Below are positions 9,705-18,460 of a stretch of 64,000 nucleotides of DNA, one piece after another. Numbering within the stretch: position 1 is the stretch's first letter; every line of letters begins with the position of its first letter. A model generated the notes under the pieces. That model searched no databases and was not told the DNA's origin. It saw only the letters and a program-made list of their open reading frames with translations. A program made the translations under genes and the position numbers. Location: the NCBI GenBank assembly GCA_002083525.1, contig LWDM01000073.1, forward strand, positions 26,258-90,257. The letters run 5' to 3'. This stretch comes from Proteobacteria bacterium SG_bin9 (GTDB taxonomy: Bacteria; Pseudomonadota; Alphaproteobacteria; Rhizobiales; Xanthobacteraceae).

Positions 9705-10493
9705 ATGGATCAACTCACCACAGGTCGCGCTAGCGACCGGCAGGCGGCGATTGCCGCACTCGCTGATCATGCGGTGCGGGCCATCGAGGCTGCGCAGGTT
9801 GGCGAGGTGCCGTTCTATCACCTGCAGATGCGCGGTATCTTTCCGGCCGACGCCTACGCCGCGATGCTGGCCGCCATGCCGGTGGCCGAGGACTACCGGC
9901 CGATGCACGGCCGCAGCAAGACTGCCAATCAGACGCGGGTAAAGATCGACCTCTTCCCGGAATACATTCGCCATCTGCCGCCGGAGAAGCTCGCGGTGTG
10001 GCAACAGGTCGGCGCGGCGCTGCGGTCCGAGCCGCTGAAGAATGCGTTCCGCAGGATGCTGGCGCCGGGTTTGGAGAAGCGCTTCGGCAAGGACTTCCGT
10101 TCCGTCGGCATGTTCCCGATTCCGATCCTGACCCGCGATATTCCCGGCTACCTGATCACGCCGCACACGGACACCCACTGGAAGGGCATCACGGTGCAGC
10201 TGTATCTGCCGAAGGATGAATCGGCGACCGACATCGGCACGATCTTCCACACGCGGCTGCCGGACGGCAGCATGCCGAAGACCAAGCAGATGCGGTTTGC
10301 GCCGAACTCGGGTTACGCCTTTGCGGTCGGCGACGACACCTGGCATTCGGCCGATCCGGTGCGCAGCGGCGTCGAGACGCGCGACAGCATTCTGCTGACC
10401 TACTTCGTCGACCAAGGGCCGCTGCGGGTGCTGCGCAACCGCGGCAAGCGGCTCGGCAACTTCATCCAGAACGAAGTGCGTAACCTGATCTGA
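9705..10493 (+). CDS. 2-oxoglutarate/Fe(II)-dependent oxygenase superfamily protein
   Basis: A 262-residue cytoplasmic protein whose motifs fit the double-stranded beta-helix oxygenases. HTD in ITPHTDTHWKG gives the His-x-Asp iron ligands, the distal His is in DDTWHSADPV, and the Arg in VETRDSILLTYF would bind the 2-oxoglutarate carboxylate. The substrate is unknown. An upstream in-frame start at 9654 exists, but the ATG at 9705 begins the conserved-looking region. It lies downstream of phoB in the same direction, but a possible terminator separates them, so phosphate control is uncertain. Confidence 0.75.
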   Translation: MDQLTTGRASDRQAAIAALADHAVRAIEAAQVGEVPFYHLQMRGIFPADAYAAMLAAMPVAEDYRPMHGRSKTANQTRVKIDLFPEYIRHLPPEKLAVWQQVGAALRSEPLKNAFRRMLAPGLEKRFGKDFRSVGMFPIPILTRDIPGYLITPHTDTHWKGITVQLYLPKDESATDIGTIFHTRLPDGSMPKTKQMRFAPNSGYAFAVGDDTWHSADPVRSGVETRDSILLTYFVDQGPLRVLRNRGKRLGNFIQNEVRNLI

Positions 10494-12080
10494 TCAAGCT
10501 TCGCGCAAGGTGCGCTTCATCACCTTGCCGTTGGCATTGCGGGGCAGCGGATCGGTGCCGAGCGCGAAGGTTTCAGGCACCTTGTAGTCCGACAGCCGCT
10601 CGGCGCACCACGCTTTCAAATCTTTCTCGCCGGTCGAGCCGTCGCGCGTCACGACGACAGCGTGCACGCGCTCACCGAGAACCGGGCAGGGGCGTGCGAT
10701 CACTGCGCTCTCGGCCACGCCCGGATGGCCGGCCAGCACCGACTCGACTTCCGCGGAGTAGATTTTCAGACCGCCGCGATTGATCATGTCCTTCTTGCGG
10801 TCGAGCACGCGGATGAAATTCTGTTCGTCCTTGGTGCCGAGATCGCCGGAGCGCCAGAAGCCGCCGATGAAGCTCTCGGCAGTGGCCTGCGGATTGTTCC
10901 AGTAGCCTTTGATGACCGATCCGCCGTGAATCCAGATTTCGCCGACATCGCCGCGCGGCACCTCATGGCCGTACTCGTCGGTGACGATGATGATCGCGCC
11001 GGGGCAGGCGAGGCCGACGCTGTCGATATGCTGCGCCGTCAGATCGCCGGGCATGATGGTGCTCGGCGATGTGGTTTCGGTCGAGCCGTACGCGTTCATC
11101 AGCTTGAGGCCGGGCAGATGCTTTGCGAGCCGCTCGATGGTCGCGACCGGCATCGGCGCGCCGCCATAGCCGCCGATCCGCCAGGCGGAGAGATCGTAGT
11201 TCGCGAAGTCCGCCTGTAGCAGGCACAAATTGTACATGGCCGGCACCATCACCGTGTAGGTGACGCGTTCGCGCGCGGCGACCTCGAGATAATTGGCGGC
11301 CTTGAATTCCTTCTCGATCACCAGCGTCCCGGCGCAGCGCGCCATGGTGGTGATGTTGGCGACGACGCCCGTGACATGCGCGAGCGGCACGACCGCGATC
11401 GAGCGGTCCCTGTGCGTCAGCTGCATGCAGGCTTCGTACACCATCGACGAGTGAATGATGTTGCAGTGGGCGAGCATTGCGCCCTTCGGCCGTCCGGTGG
11501 TGCCGGACGTGTAGAGGATCATCGCCGTGTCTTCCTCGACCGGGTCGGCGGGCGGCGGCGCCTGCTGTACAGACGGCAACGTCTCGAACGGGATCGAGCC
11601 GGCGGTCGTGCCGGTCGAGATGCGCACTTTCAGCTCCGGCACCTCGGCGGCATCCGGCAGGCGATCGGCCAGATCCGCCTCGTGGTAGATCAGCTTGGCG
11701 CCGCAGTTGTTGAGCACGTAGGCGATCTCGGGTTTCTGCTGGCGAATGCTGAGCAGCACGCTGATGGCGCCGATGCGTGCGGCGGCAAACAGCGTCAGCA
11801 CGAATTCGATGCGGTTGCCGAGCAGCAGCGCGACGCGGTCGCCCGCCTCGACGCCCTGTGCGGCGAGGCCGGCCGAAATCGCGGTCGCATCGCGTACGAC
11901 CTCGCGCCAGCTCATGCGGCGGTCGCCGCACACCAGCGCCTCGCCGTCCGGCTGTCGCGCTTCGGCCTCCGTCACCATCTGCCAGATGTGTTTCGGCCGG
12001 CTGGCGAAGGCCGGGATCACCCGGTCGCCGAAACGGCCTTCAAGTCGCATGTCGGGAAGGGGAATTCGCGACCAATCCAT
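10494..12080 (-). CDS. AMP-forming acyl-CoA synthetase/ligase
   Basis: Activates a carboxylic acid to its CoA thioester through an acyl-adenylate. Motifs are the P-loop YTSGTTGRPKGAM, the adenylate motif NAYGSTETTSPS, GEIWIHGGSVIKGYW, RSGDLG and the C-terminal Lys motif PRNANGKVMKRTL. The ATG at 12080 (MDWSRI) has GAGGCGG upstream. A GTG at 12113 would abut the previous stop. As the last gene of an ABC importer operon it probably activates the imported acid. The substrate is not readable from sequence. Confidence 0.9.
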   Translation of the reverse strand: MDWSRIPLPDMRLEGRFGDRVIPAFASRPKHIWQMVTEAEARQPDGEALVCGDRRMSWREVVRDATAISAGLAAQGVEAGDRVALLLGNRIEFVLTLFAAARIGAISVLLSIRQQKPEIAYVLNNCGAKLIYHEADLADRLPDAAEVPELKVRISTGTTAGSIPFETLPSVQQAPPPADPVEEDTAMILYTSGTTGRPKGAMLAHCNIIHSSMVYEACMQLTHRDRSIAVVPLAHVTGVVANITTMARCAGTLVIEKEFKAANYLEVAARERVTYTVMVPAMYNLCLLQADFANYDLSAWRIGGYGGAPMPVATIERLAKHLPGLKLMNAYGSTETTSPSTIMPGDLTAQHIDSVGLACPGAIIIVTDEYGHEVPRGDVGEIWIHGGSVIKGYWNNPQATAESFIGGFWRSGDLGTKDEQNFIRVLDRKKDMINRGGLKIYSAEVESVLAGHPGVAESAVIARPCPVLGERVHAVVVTRDGSTGEKDLKAWCAERLSDYKVPETFALGTDPLPRNANGKVMKRTLREA

Positions 12081-12113
12081 AGCCGCCTCGTTTCTTTTGC
12101 TTATGGCGCTCAC

Positions 12114-12770
12114 TTAGTGCGCGAGATTGGCGCCGCGCTCGATGGTGAATTCCAGATCGAACAGGGTGTGGGAGTGGTTCATATCGGACTGCGAGATCAG
12201 CACCGTCAAGTCCTTGCCGCGCAGCGAAGAGAGAACTTCCGACAGCCGCTCCGAAAGGGCCGGGGCGATGCCCTCGAACGGTTCATCCAGCAACAGGCAC
12301 TTGGTACCGATGGCGAGCGCACGGCCGAGCGCGACGAGCTTCTGCTGGCCGCCGCTGAGCAAGAGCGCCTTGCGGTCGCGCATCTCGGTCAGTTCGCGGA
12401 TCACCTCGTAAACGAAATCGAGCCGCGCCTTCTTGTCGATGCCGGTCGAGACCCAGAGCGGCAGCATCACGTTTTCCTCGACGGTGAGCTGCGGCACCAG
12501 CCCGCGATCCTCCGGCATGTAGCCGATACCGAGGCCGGCGCGCGCGTGGCGCGGAAGCCCCGCGAGGTCTTGTCCCTCGAACAGGATTGCACCGCGCTTT
12601 GGCGTCAGGTGGCCCATGATCGAGCGCATCAAGGTGGTCTTGCCGGCGCCGTTGCGGCCGACGAGGCTCACCATGCTGCCCTTCGGCGCACGCAGGCTGA
12701 AACCGCGCAGCGCCGGCATCGATTGAATCTCGACATTGACGTCGGTGACGTCGAGCAGCGGAGCGGTCAT
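12114..12770 (-). CDS. livF: Branched-chain amino acid-type ABC transporter ATPase (LivF family)
   Basis: One of two ATPase subunits of a LIV-type importer, 218 residues. Walker A is GRNGAGKTT, the signature region is LSGGQQKLVALGRAL, and Walker B is CLLLDEPFEGIAP. It begins inside the end of livG (four-base ATGA overlap at 12767-12770). LIV-type systems next to CoA ligases often carry aromatic or fatty acids rather than leucine. Confidence 0.92.
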   Translation of the reverse strand: MTAPLLDVTDVNVEIQSMPALRGFSLRAPKGSMVSLVGRNGAGKTTLMRSIMGHLTPKRGAILFEGQDLAGLPRHARAGLGIGYMPEDRGLVPQLTVEENVMLPLWVSTGIDKKARLDFVYEVIRELTEMRDRKALLLSGGQQKLVALGRALAIGTKCLLLDEPFEGIAPALSERLSEVLSSLRGKDLTVLISQSDMNHSHTLFDLEFTIERGANLAH

Positions 12771-13516
12771 CGCGCGCCTCCGGTCACATAGCGGCGCACG
12801 TCGTTATCCTTCAACACCGTGTCGGGTGCGCCGTCGGCGAGAATGCGGCCACTGTAGAACGCGAGCACGCGGTCGGCGTAGCGGGTGACGATGTCCATGT
12901 CGTGCTCGACGAAGACGATGGTGCCGGCCTCCTGTGTGACCGCGTGGATGACGCGGTCCATGGTGCCGAACTTCTCTTCCGCCGAAACGCCGGAGGTCGG
13001 CTCGTCGAGCAGCAGCAGATGCGGCCGCCGTGCCATGGCCATGGCGATATCGACGAGTTTGCGCACGCCGCCGGCGAGTTCGGAGACCGGCCGGTCGGCA
13101 TATGCGGCGAGGCCAAGGCGATTGAGTAGCGCCAGCGCCTTCTCGCGGCGGCCCTGCGCTTCGGCAGGCGAGGTGAAGGACAGCGAGCCCGAGCCGGTGC
13201 CCGAGATCGCGACAATGACGTTCTCGGCGGCGGTGAGTTCGATGAAGAGCTGCGGAATCTGAAACGAGCGCGAGATGCCGAGTTTGGCGACGTCGCGCGG
13301 CGATTGCCTGCCGATGGCGCGGCCTTCGAGCTCGATCGTGCCGCTGTCCGCCTTCAGGTAGCCGGTGACGAGATTGACGAAGGTTGTCTTGCCCGCGCCG
13401 TTCGAGCCGATCAGGCTGACCTTCTGTCCGGGCGGAATCGAGATGTTGAGGCTATCGGCGGCGACAACCGCGCCGAAGCGCTTGTTCAGCCCCTGCACTG
13501 CGAGAACCGGTGTCAT
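12767..13516 (-). CDS. livG: Branched-chain amino acid-type ABC transporter ATPase (LivG family)
   Basis: Second ATPase of the importer, 249 residues from the ATG at 13516, which overlaps the livM stop by four bases. Walker A is GSNGAGKTT. The signature loop is unusual, LAGGVRKLVDIAMAM, rather than the common LSYGxQR. Walker B is LLLLDEPTSGVS, and the switch His is in VEHDMD. A longer open frame runs upstream to 14236, but that part is an out-of-frame reading of livM. Confidence 0.9.
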   Translation of the reverse strand: MTPVLAVQGLNKRFGAVVAADSLNISIPPGQKVSLIGSNGAGKTTFVNLVTGYLKADSGTIELEGRAIGRQSPRDVAKLGISRSFQIPQLFIELTAAENVIVAISGTGSGSLSFTSPAEAQGRREKALALLNRLGLAAYADRPVSELAGGVRKLVDIAMAMARRPHLLLLDEPTSGVSAEEKFGTMDRVIHAVTQEAGTIVFVEHDMDIVTRYADRVLAFYSGRILADGAPDTVLKDNDVRRYVTGGAR

Positions 13517-14505
13517 TCGGCGGGCTCCGTCGCGGCCGCGCCGGGCGCCGGTGCGTCGGGCTCGTTGCCCTTGCGGTTGGCGCTGGTCCAGAGCGATCCG
13601 ATGCCGCGCGGCAGAAATAGAATGACCGCGAGCAGGAACGCGCCGAGCACGAGCTGCCAGGTGTTCGGCAGGTAGAGATTGGAGAACGAGCGCACCAGTT
13701 CGAGCGCCAGCGAGGCCACGAACACGGCGGCGACGCTCTGATAGCCGGCAAGGATCGCGACGAACACGAATTCGCCGGATGTGGTCCAGTAGGCGAACTG
13801 CGGATCGATGTGCCGCTGCGCCATCAAGCTCAGCGCGCCGCTTGCGCCGGCGCAGACCGACGCGATCACGAAGTTGATGGTGACGATGCGGTTGGCCGAG
13901 ATACCGAGATACTCCACGCGCAGGTTGTTGGCGCGTACCGCCAGCGACATCAGTCCGAGTTCGGAGCGGAAATAGACCGTGGCGGCGATACCCGCGAGGC
14001 CGGTGGCGATGACCGACACGGAGTAGAGCATGAAGTCCGCTTCGCGCGGATCGTTGAACACCGTGCCGAACAGGCTCGGACGAACGACGTTGAAGCCGTC
14101 GGAGCCGCCGAGCGCGGTGGTCTTCACCAGCGCGCCGTAGAACACCATCGACAGCGCCAAGGTCAGCATGCCGAAGAAGATGCCGGTGTAGCGCGCAATC
14201 AATGGCCCGATGATGAGTCCGAGAATGCCGCTGCAAACCGCGCCGATCACGACCTGCGCGACCGCGTCGGTAAGGCCGAAGCGGTTGGCGATCAGCGCCA
14301 CGCCGTAGCCGCCGGCGGCATAGAACAAGCCCTGGCCGAAGGAGACGTTGCCGGTGCGGGCGAGAACGACAATACCGAGCGCGATCAGCGAGTTCGATGC
14401 GGCCACCGTCGCGAGCGACAGCGTCCAGGCCGGCAGCACGCGGCCGAGCAGGACGAACGCCAGCACGATGCCGAGCATGCCGAGGGGATGAGACAGCAGC
14501 TTCAT
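13513..14505 (-). CDS. livM: Branched-chain amino acid-type ABC transporter permease (LivM family)
   Basis: Inner-membrane permease of 330 residues with about nine hydrophobic segments. It contains the LivM-type stretch ALGIVVLARTGNVSFGQGLFY and the coupling loop in SLAVRANNLRVEYLGIS. The C-terminus is a charged, proline- and alanine-rich tail after the last membrane segment. Its start touches the livH stop at 14505, so the two permeases are translated together. Confidence 0.92.
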   Translation of the reverse strand: MKLLSHPLGMLGIVLAFVLLGRVLPAWTLSLATVAASNSLIALGIVVLARTGNVSFGQGLFYAAGGYGVALIANRFGLTDAVAQVVIGAVCSGILGLIIGPLIARYTGIFFGMLTLALSMVFYGALVKTTALGGSDGFNVVRPSLFGTVFNDPREADFMLYSVSVIATGLAGIAATVYFRSELGLMSLAVRANNLRVEYLGISANRIVTINFVIASVCAGASGALSLMAQRHIDPQFAYWTTSGEFVFVAILAGYQSVAAVFVASLALELVRSFSNLYLPNTWQLVLGAFLLAVILFLPRGIGSLWTSANRKGNEPDAPAPGAAATEPAE

Positions 14506-15401
14506 CAGATGCGCCTCGCCGTCTCGCGCTGGAACAGGCCTTCGGGCCGGACCAGCAGCACGCCTGCCATGATCAGATAGATCACGAACAGCTCGCCCTG
14601 CGGAAACAGATGAACGGATGCGGCGCGCGCGAGGCCGACCAGGATCGCGCCGACGGCCGCGCCTTCGACGCTGCCGAGGCCGCCGATCACGACGATGGCG
14701 AAGCTTAGAATGATGACATCGGAGGAGAGGCCGGGTTGCACGGAAATCTTCGGCGCGGTCAGCGCGCCGGCAAATGCCGCGAGCAAGAGGCCGAAGGCGA
14801 ACGCGAACGCATAGATGCGGTTCACCTTCACGCCCATGGAGGCGCTCATCTCTGCATTATGGATGACGGCCGAGACAATCTTGCCGGTCACGGTGCGGTT
14901 GAGGCCGTACCAGACGCCGAGGCCGCTGACGATCGCGATCGGGATCAGCACGAGGTCGTAGCCGACATAGAACAGTTTGCCGAGCGAGACGTTGCCGAAC
15001 AGCTCGTACGGCTGCGTCGCCAGGATCGGATTGACGCCCCAGATCAGTTTGGTGATGTCTTCGAGCAGCAGGAACACCGCGTAGGTGACGAGCAGCAGCA
15101 CCACCTCGTCGCGGCCGTAGAACATCTTCAAGAGCCCGCGCTCGAGCATGACGCCGACCGCGAGCGCGACGAAGGCAGCGGCCAGCAGCATCGCCACGAA
15201 ACTGAGCGCCGGCGGCAGTCCCTTGGCGGCGAACAGCGCCACCACGGTCGCGGCGATGTAGGCGCCGAGCGCATAGAAGCCGCCATGAGCGATGTTGAGG
15301 ATTTTCAGCACGCCGAACACAAGCGTCAGGCCGAGCGCGACGACGAACAGCCAGGACGCCTCGATCAGGCCGTCGATGACGATGGTGAAAAACAGATTCA
15401 T
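14505..15401 (-). CDS. livH: Branched-chain amino acid-type ABC transporter permease (LivH family)
   Basis: Inner-membrane permease of 298 residues, highly hydrophobic. The LivH-type N-terminal block ALGLTLVFGVLKILNIAHGGFY is present, and the C-terminal region IGGLGSVEGAAVGAILVGL is typical. It is separated from the upstream binding-protein gene by a 116-bp gap containing a strong hairpin. Confidence 0.92.
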   Translation of the reverse strand: MNLFFTIVIDGLIEASWLFVVALGLTLVFGVLKILNIAHGGFYALGAYIAATVVALFAAKGLPPALSFVAMLLAAAFVALAVGVMLERGLLKMFYGRDEVVLLLVTYAVFLLLEDITKLIWGVNPILATQPYELFGNVSLGKLFYVGYDLVLIPIAIVSGLGVWYGLNRTVTGKIVSAVIHNAEMSASMGVKVNRIYAFAFAFGLLLAAFAGALTAPKISVQPGLSSDVIILSFAIVVIGGLGSVEGAAVGAILVGLARAASVHLFPQGELFVIYLIMAGVLLVRPEGLFQRETARRI

Positions 15402-15472
15402 GAGGTCGGTTCGTGCCCGCTCCAGTCACACGATGCGTGACGGCATTTCATTGAAATGACAACACGCGAAGA

Positions 15473-15502
15473 GAAGGCGGCGCGTTGTGGCGCGCCGCCT
15501 TC
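15473..15502 (-). terminator. Hairpin between the binding protein gene and livH
   Basis: GAAGGCGGCGCG (15473-15484) pairs perfectly with CGCGCCGCCTTC (15491-15502), giving a 12-bp stem and a 6-base loop, followed on the minus strand by the T-rich TCTTC. It sits after the substrate-binding gene and before the permeases, as in pstS-pstC, so partial termination or message stabilisation is likely. Confidence 0.6.
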
Positions 15503-15517
15503 ATTATCAGCCGGCAG

Positions 15518-16825
15518 TTAGTCGCACTTGGCGCCCTGCATGCCGCCCTTGATCCAGTCGAGCGACTTGACGCCCGGCGGCGGGTTCACGCACTCGGCGT
15601 TGAAATACAGAATGTCGACCAGATCGACCCGCTTCTTCTCCGCATTGTACTTGGTGCGGCTGATGCCGATCGGCTGCGTGGCCTGATGGCCGTCGCCGAG
15701 CGTCATCTTGATGGTGCCGCCGGGCGATTCCCACTGCGAGCCGGTCATCGCTGCGACGATCTCGTCGGTGGTCGGCTTCTTGCCGCCGTTCTTCTCCATC
15801 GCCTTTTCGATGGCGTTCTTGAGGCCGAGGATCGATTGGTTGATACGATAGGCGGCTTGCACCGGATAGGTGCCGATCGCCTTCTCGAAGCCGGGGAAGA
15901 ACCAGTCGTTCAGCACCGACTTGCGCGACATCAGGCCGTAAGCGCCGCGTGCGCCGATGATGGTGCCGTCGGGCATCTTGTCGCCGAGCGCGGGCAGAAC
16001 GTGGTCGGCGGCGCTGAACACGAGCTGGCTGCGCTTGCCGAGGCCGCGCGGGCCGGCCTGCAGGACGAAGGCCTGGAGATCGCCGCCCCAAAGGCTGGAG
16101 TAGACCACGTCGGAGCCTGCGCCGACGAGCGCCGAGATTTCGGTGCCGTACTGGCCGGCGCCGAACTTCGGCAGCAGGTCGGTGCCGAGCTTGGCGTTCG
16201 GAAACAGTTGGCCCGCGGCGGCAACGAAGTCGGCGCGGCTGTCCTGGCCCCAGGCGTAATCCTGGTTGATGGCCGAGAACGTTTCCATCTTGATGTTCTT
16301 GGCCTTCATGTAGCGAATGAGGCCGACGTTATCCATCGTCGCATGCGATGCCGTGCGGAAGACGTAGTTGTACTTCGCTTCCTCGAAGATGCGCGGCGTG
16401 CCGCAGTCCATCAGGATCAGGAGCTTCTTCAGCTCTTCGGCGATCGGCGAAACCGCGAGACAATCGCCCGAGGAGATATAGCCGAGCACGGCATCGACGT
16501 TGTCGCGCTGGAAGAGGTTGCGCAGTTCCTGCACCTGCTTGGTGGCGCCGCCGTTTTCATCGATGATGATCGGCTCGATCTTCATGCCGCCGAAGCCGAC
16601 CTTGGTGTAGGGCGCCGGAACGGCGCCCTTGTTGAGTTCGTCGATCGTGAACGTCGCGCCGTTGCGCGCCGGAACGCCGAAGCTTTCGGCCGCCGGTCCC
16701 GACAGGAACGTGACGATGCCGAGTTTGAAGGTCTCTTGTGCGAACGCTGGAGCCGTCGAAAGGGCCAGCGCGGCTGCCGCCGCGGCAAGCGTGATCCGGC
16801 CCGTATGAGCTGAAAGGTGACGCAT
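15518..16825 (-). CDS. ABC transporter substrate-binding protein (LivK-like)
   Basis: Periplasmic receptor of the LIV-type importer, 435 residues, with a signal peptide cleaved near residue 29 (APAFA-QETFKLG). The mature protein starts with FKLGIVTFLSGPAAESFGVP, typical of the Leu/Ile/Val-binding fold, and ends in Cys-Asp. GGGGAGAG precedes the ATG. Family members bind amino acids, aromatic acids or fatty acids. The neighbouring acyl-CoA ligase favours an organic acid as ligand. Confidence 0.92.
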   Translation of the reverse strand: MRHLSAHTGRITLAAAAAALALSTAPAFAQETFKLGIVTFLSGPAAESFGVPARNGATFTIDELNKGAVPAPYTKVGFGGMKIEPIIIDENGGATKQVQELRNLFQRDNVDAVLGYISSGDCLAVSPIAEELKKLLILMDCGTPRIFEEAKYNYVFRTASHATMDNVGLIRYMKAKNIKMETFSAINQDYAWGQDSRADFVAAAGQLFPNAKLGTDLLPKFGAGQYGTEISALVGAGSDVVYSSLWGGDLQAFVLQAGPRGLGKRSQLVFSAADHVLPALGDKMPDGTIIGARGAYGLMSRKSVLNDWFFPGFEKAIGTYPVQAAYRINQSILGLKNAIEKAMEKNGGKKPTTDEIVAAMTGSQWESPGGTIKMTLGDGHQATQPIGISRTKYNAEKKRVDLVDILYFNAECVNPPPGVKSLDWIKGGMQGAKCD

Positions 16826-17055
16826 GTTCTCTCCCCATGTGGCTGGTTTTGCGATCCAGCGCGAACCCGCCCGTTGATCGGGCGTTGTCGGTTCGGCCGA
16901 CAGCCTATGCGGGCTTTCCGGCTTCGTCCATGGGCTGCGGGAGCGGCCAAGTTATTGAAATCAGGCCGCGACGCGCCGCCGCAGGCTGTCTGCGCTTGCA
17001 GCGCGTAACGGTCGATCACTACCTATCGGGAGGGGCGACTTTTGCTGCTACGCAC
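16826..17055. other. Intergenic region upstream of the ABC importer operon
   Basis: No gene is visible on either strand. It must hold the minus-strand promoter of the importer operon, but I cannot point to convincing -35/-10 elements. Short G+C-rich self-complementary runs occur near 16970-17005 without a clear terminator. Confidence 0.5.
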
Positions 17056-17131
17056 CTAGTGTCCCGAATCCGAAGTTCGCATGACCTATCGGCTCGCTTG
17101 ATGGCGAACTTCGGATTCGTAAGGACACTAG
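17056..17131 (+). repeat. Hairpin repeat, copy 1 (left half of pair A)
   Basis: Outer arm CTAGTGTCC (17056-17064) pairs with GGACACTAG (17123-17131). Inner 16-base arm CGAATCCGAAGTTCGC (17065-17080) pairs with 17104-17119. A three-base bulge TAA (17120-17122) lies on the right side, and the loop is 23 bases. The stem is perfect apart from the bulge. It shares architecture and consensus with the copies at 17143, 39171 and 39259. Confidence 0.9.
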
Positions 17132-17142
17132 CCACTTATTGA

Positions 17143-17222
17143 CCTCGTGTGGCTTTGGTTCAGAAGTCCGCATGACGAAGGTGTGGCAACAATGATGCGG
17201 ACTTCTGAACCGCCACACGAGG
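17143..17222 (-). repeat. Hairpin repeat, copy 2 (right half of pair A), overlapping the htpX ribosome site
   Basis: Outer arm CCTCGTGTGGC (17143-17153) pairs with GCCACACGAGG (17212-17222). The inner 17-base arm at 17157-17173 (GGTTCAGAAGTCCGCAT) pairs with 17195-17211. The bulge TTT (17154-17156) is on the left, so this copy is inverted relative to copy 1. The last four bases (GAGG) belong to the GAGGAG ribosome-binding site of htpX (ATG at 17230). Confidence 0.9.
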
Positions 17223-17229
17223 AGCGACG

Positions 17230-18180
17230 ATGAGTTATTTCCGTACAGCGGTCCTTTTGGCGGGTCTGACGGCGCTGTTCATGGGCGTCGGGTATCTGCT
17301 CGGCGGTGCGGGCGGCGCAACCGTCGCGCTCGTGATCGCGGGCGCGATGAATTTGTTCGCCTACTGGAATTCCGATCGCGCGGTGCTGTCGATGTACGGC
17401 GCGCAGGAGGTCGATGAGCGCACCGCGCCCGACTACTACCGCATGGTGCGCGATCTCGCCGGCCGGGCAGGGCTGCCGATGCCGCGCGTTTTCCTGATGG
17501 ACAATCCGCAGCCGAACGCATTCGCAACCGGCCGCAATCCGGAGAATGCGGCGGTCGCCGTGACGACCGGCTTGATGCACACGTTGAGTCGCGAGGAAGT
17601 GGCAGGCGTCGTTGCGCACGAGCTCGCGCATATCAAGAACCACGACACGCTGATCATGACGATCACCGCGACGATCGCCGGCGCGATCTCGATGCTCGGC
17701 CAGTTCGGCATGTTCTTCGGCGGCAACCGCGATCACAACAGCGGCCCGGGCGTGATCGGCACGATCGCGATGATGATCCTGGCTCCGCTCGGCGCCATGA
17801 TCGTGCAGATGGCGATCAGCCGGACGCGCGAATACGAAGCCGACCGCATCGGTGCGCAGATCTGCGGCCAGCCGATGTGGCTCGCCTCGGCGCTGGTGAA
17901 GATCGAGAACGCCGCGCATCAGGTGCCGAACATGGATGCGGAGAAAGCTCCCGCGACCGCGCACATGTTCATCATCAATCCGCTGTCGGGTCAGCGTTGG
18001 GACAACCTGTTCTCAACCCACCCGGCGACCGAGAACCGAGTCGCCGAGTTGCAACGGCTGGCGAACCAGATGGGCGGTGGCCGTGGCGGCTTTGCCACGG
18101 GCAACCCCGGCGCGCCTTCGGGTAATCCTCCTGCCGGGAGTCCCTGGGCGGCTGGCCGTCCGCGCGGGCCGTGGGGCTGA
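17230..18180 (+). CDS. htpX: Membrane zinc metalloprotease HtpX
   Basis: Inner-membrane M48B protease for quality control of membrane proteins, usually induced by heat or envelope stress. The 316 residues have two hydrophobic segments at the N-terminus, the zinc motif HELAH (near residue 135, with the third ligand Glu in TREYEADRIG) and two further segments after it. The C-terminal 35 residues are Gly/Pro-rich. The ribosome site GAGGAG partly lies inside hairpin copy 2. Confidence 0.95.
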   Translation: MSYFRTAVLLAGLTALFMGVGYLLGGAGGATVALVIAGAMNLFAYWNSDRAVLSMYGAQEVDERTAPDYYRMVRDLAGRAGLPMPRVFLMDNPQPNAFATGRNPENAAVAVTTGLMHTLSREEVAGVVAHELAHIKNHDTLIMTITATIAGAISMLGQFGMFFGGNRDHNSGPGVIGTIAMMILAPLGAMIVQMAISRTREYEADRIGAQICGQPMWLASALVKIENAAHQVPNMDAEKAPATAHMFIINPLSGQRWDNLFSTHPATENRVAELQRLANQMGGGRGGFATGNPGAPSGNPPAGSPWAAGRPRGPWG

Positions 18181-18283
18181 GTCGAAGCCAGTTCTGACGG
18201 AACCCAAAGCCGCTTCGCGCGTCATCCGCGCGTGGTAGGGTTTGTGCCAGACTCGACAGATCGAGGCACACGGAGGCTGGGCC

Positions 18284-18451
18284 GTGAATGATATCAAGAG
18301 CGAGATCAAGGAGCGCGGCAAGGAAATCGCGCACAACGAGGCCGACAAGCAAGTCGTCAGCGCCGTGCGCGTCAGTTCGTGGGCGGTCTTCGCCGCCGTG
18401 ATCGTCTGTACGGTGATCGCCGCGTTTATCTTTATCGCGATCCGCCGCTAA
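18284..18451 (+). CDS. Small single-span membrane protein (55 aa), unknown function
   Basis: Begins with GTG at 18284, seven bases after a strong GGAGG (18272-18276). The N-terminal 30 residues are charged and helical (DIKSEIKERGKEIAHNEADKQ). The rest is one membrane segment (WAVFAAVIVCTVIAAFIFIAI) ending in basic Arg-Arg. I do not recognise a family. It lies about 100 bp after htpX in the same direction and may be read with it. Confidence 0.7.
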   Translation: MNDIKSEIKERGKEIAHNEADKQVVSAVRVSSWAVFAAVIVCTVIAAFIFIAIRR

Positions 18452-18460
18452 CTCCCGCTG

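Noticed and set aside
11376..12791. 471-codon plus-strand frame over the ligase and livF
   Set aside because: Spans two well-supported opposite-strand genes and has no recognisable domain.
13517..14236. N-terminal extension of the LivG frame
   Set aside because: It is Arg/His-rich sequence read out of frame across livM, with no family similarity; the ATG at 13516 overlaps the livM stop.
17143..17222. Classical RNA thermometer for htpX
   Set aside because: The stem is long and G+C-rich, far too stable to melt at growth temperatures; only general occlusion is proposed.
17056..17222. CRISPR array
   Set aside because: Arms are inverted and differ between copies, there are only two units, and no cas genes are present.
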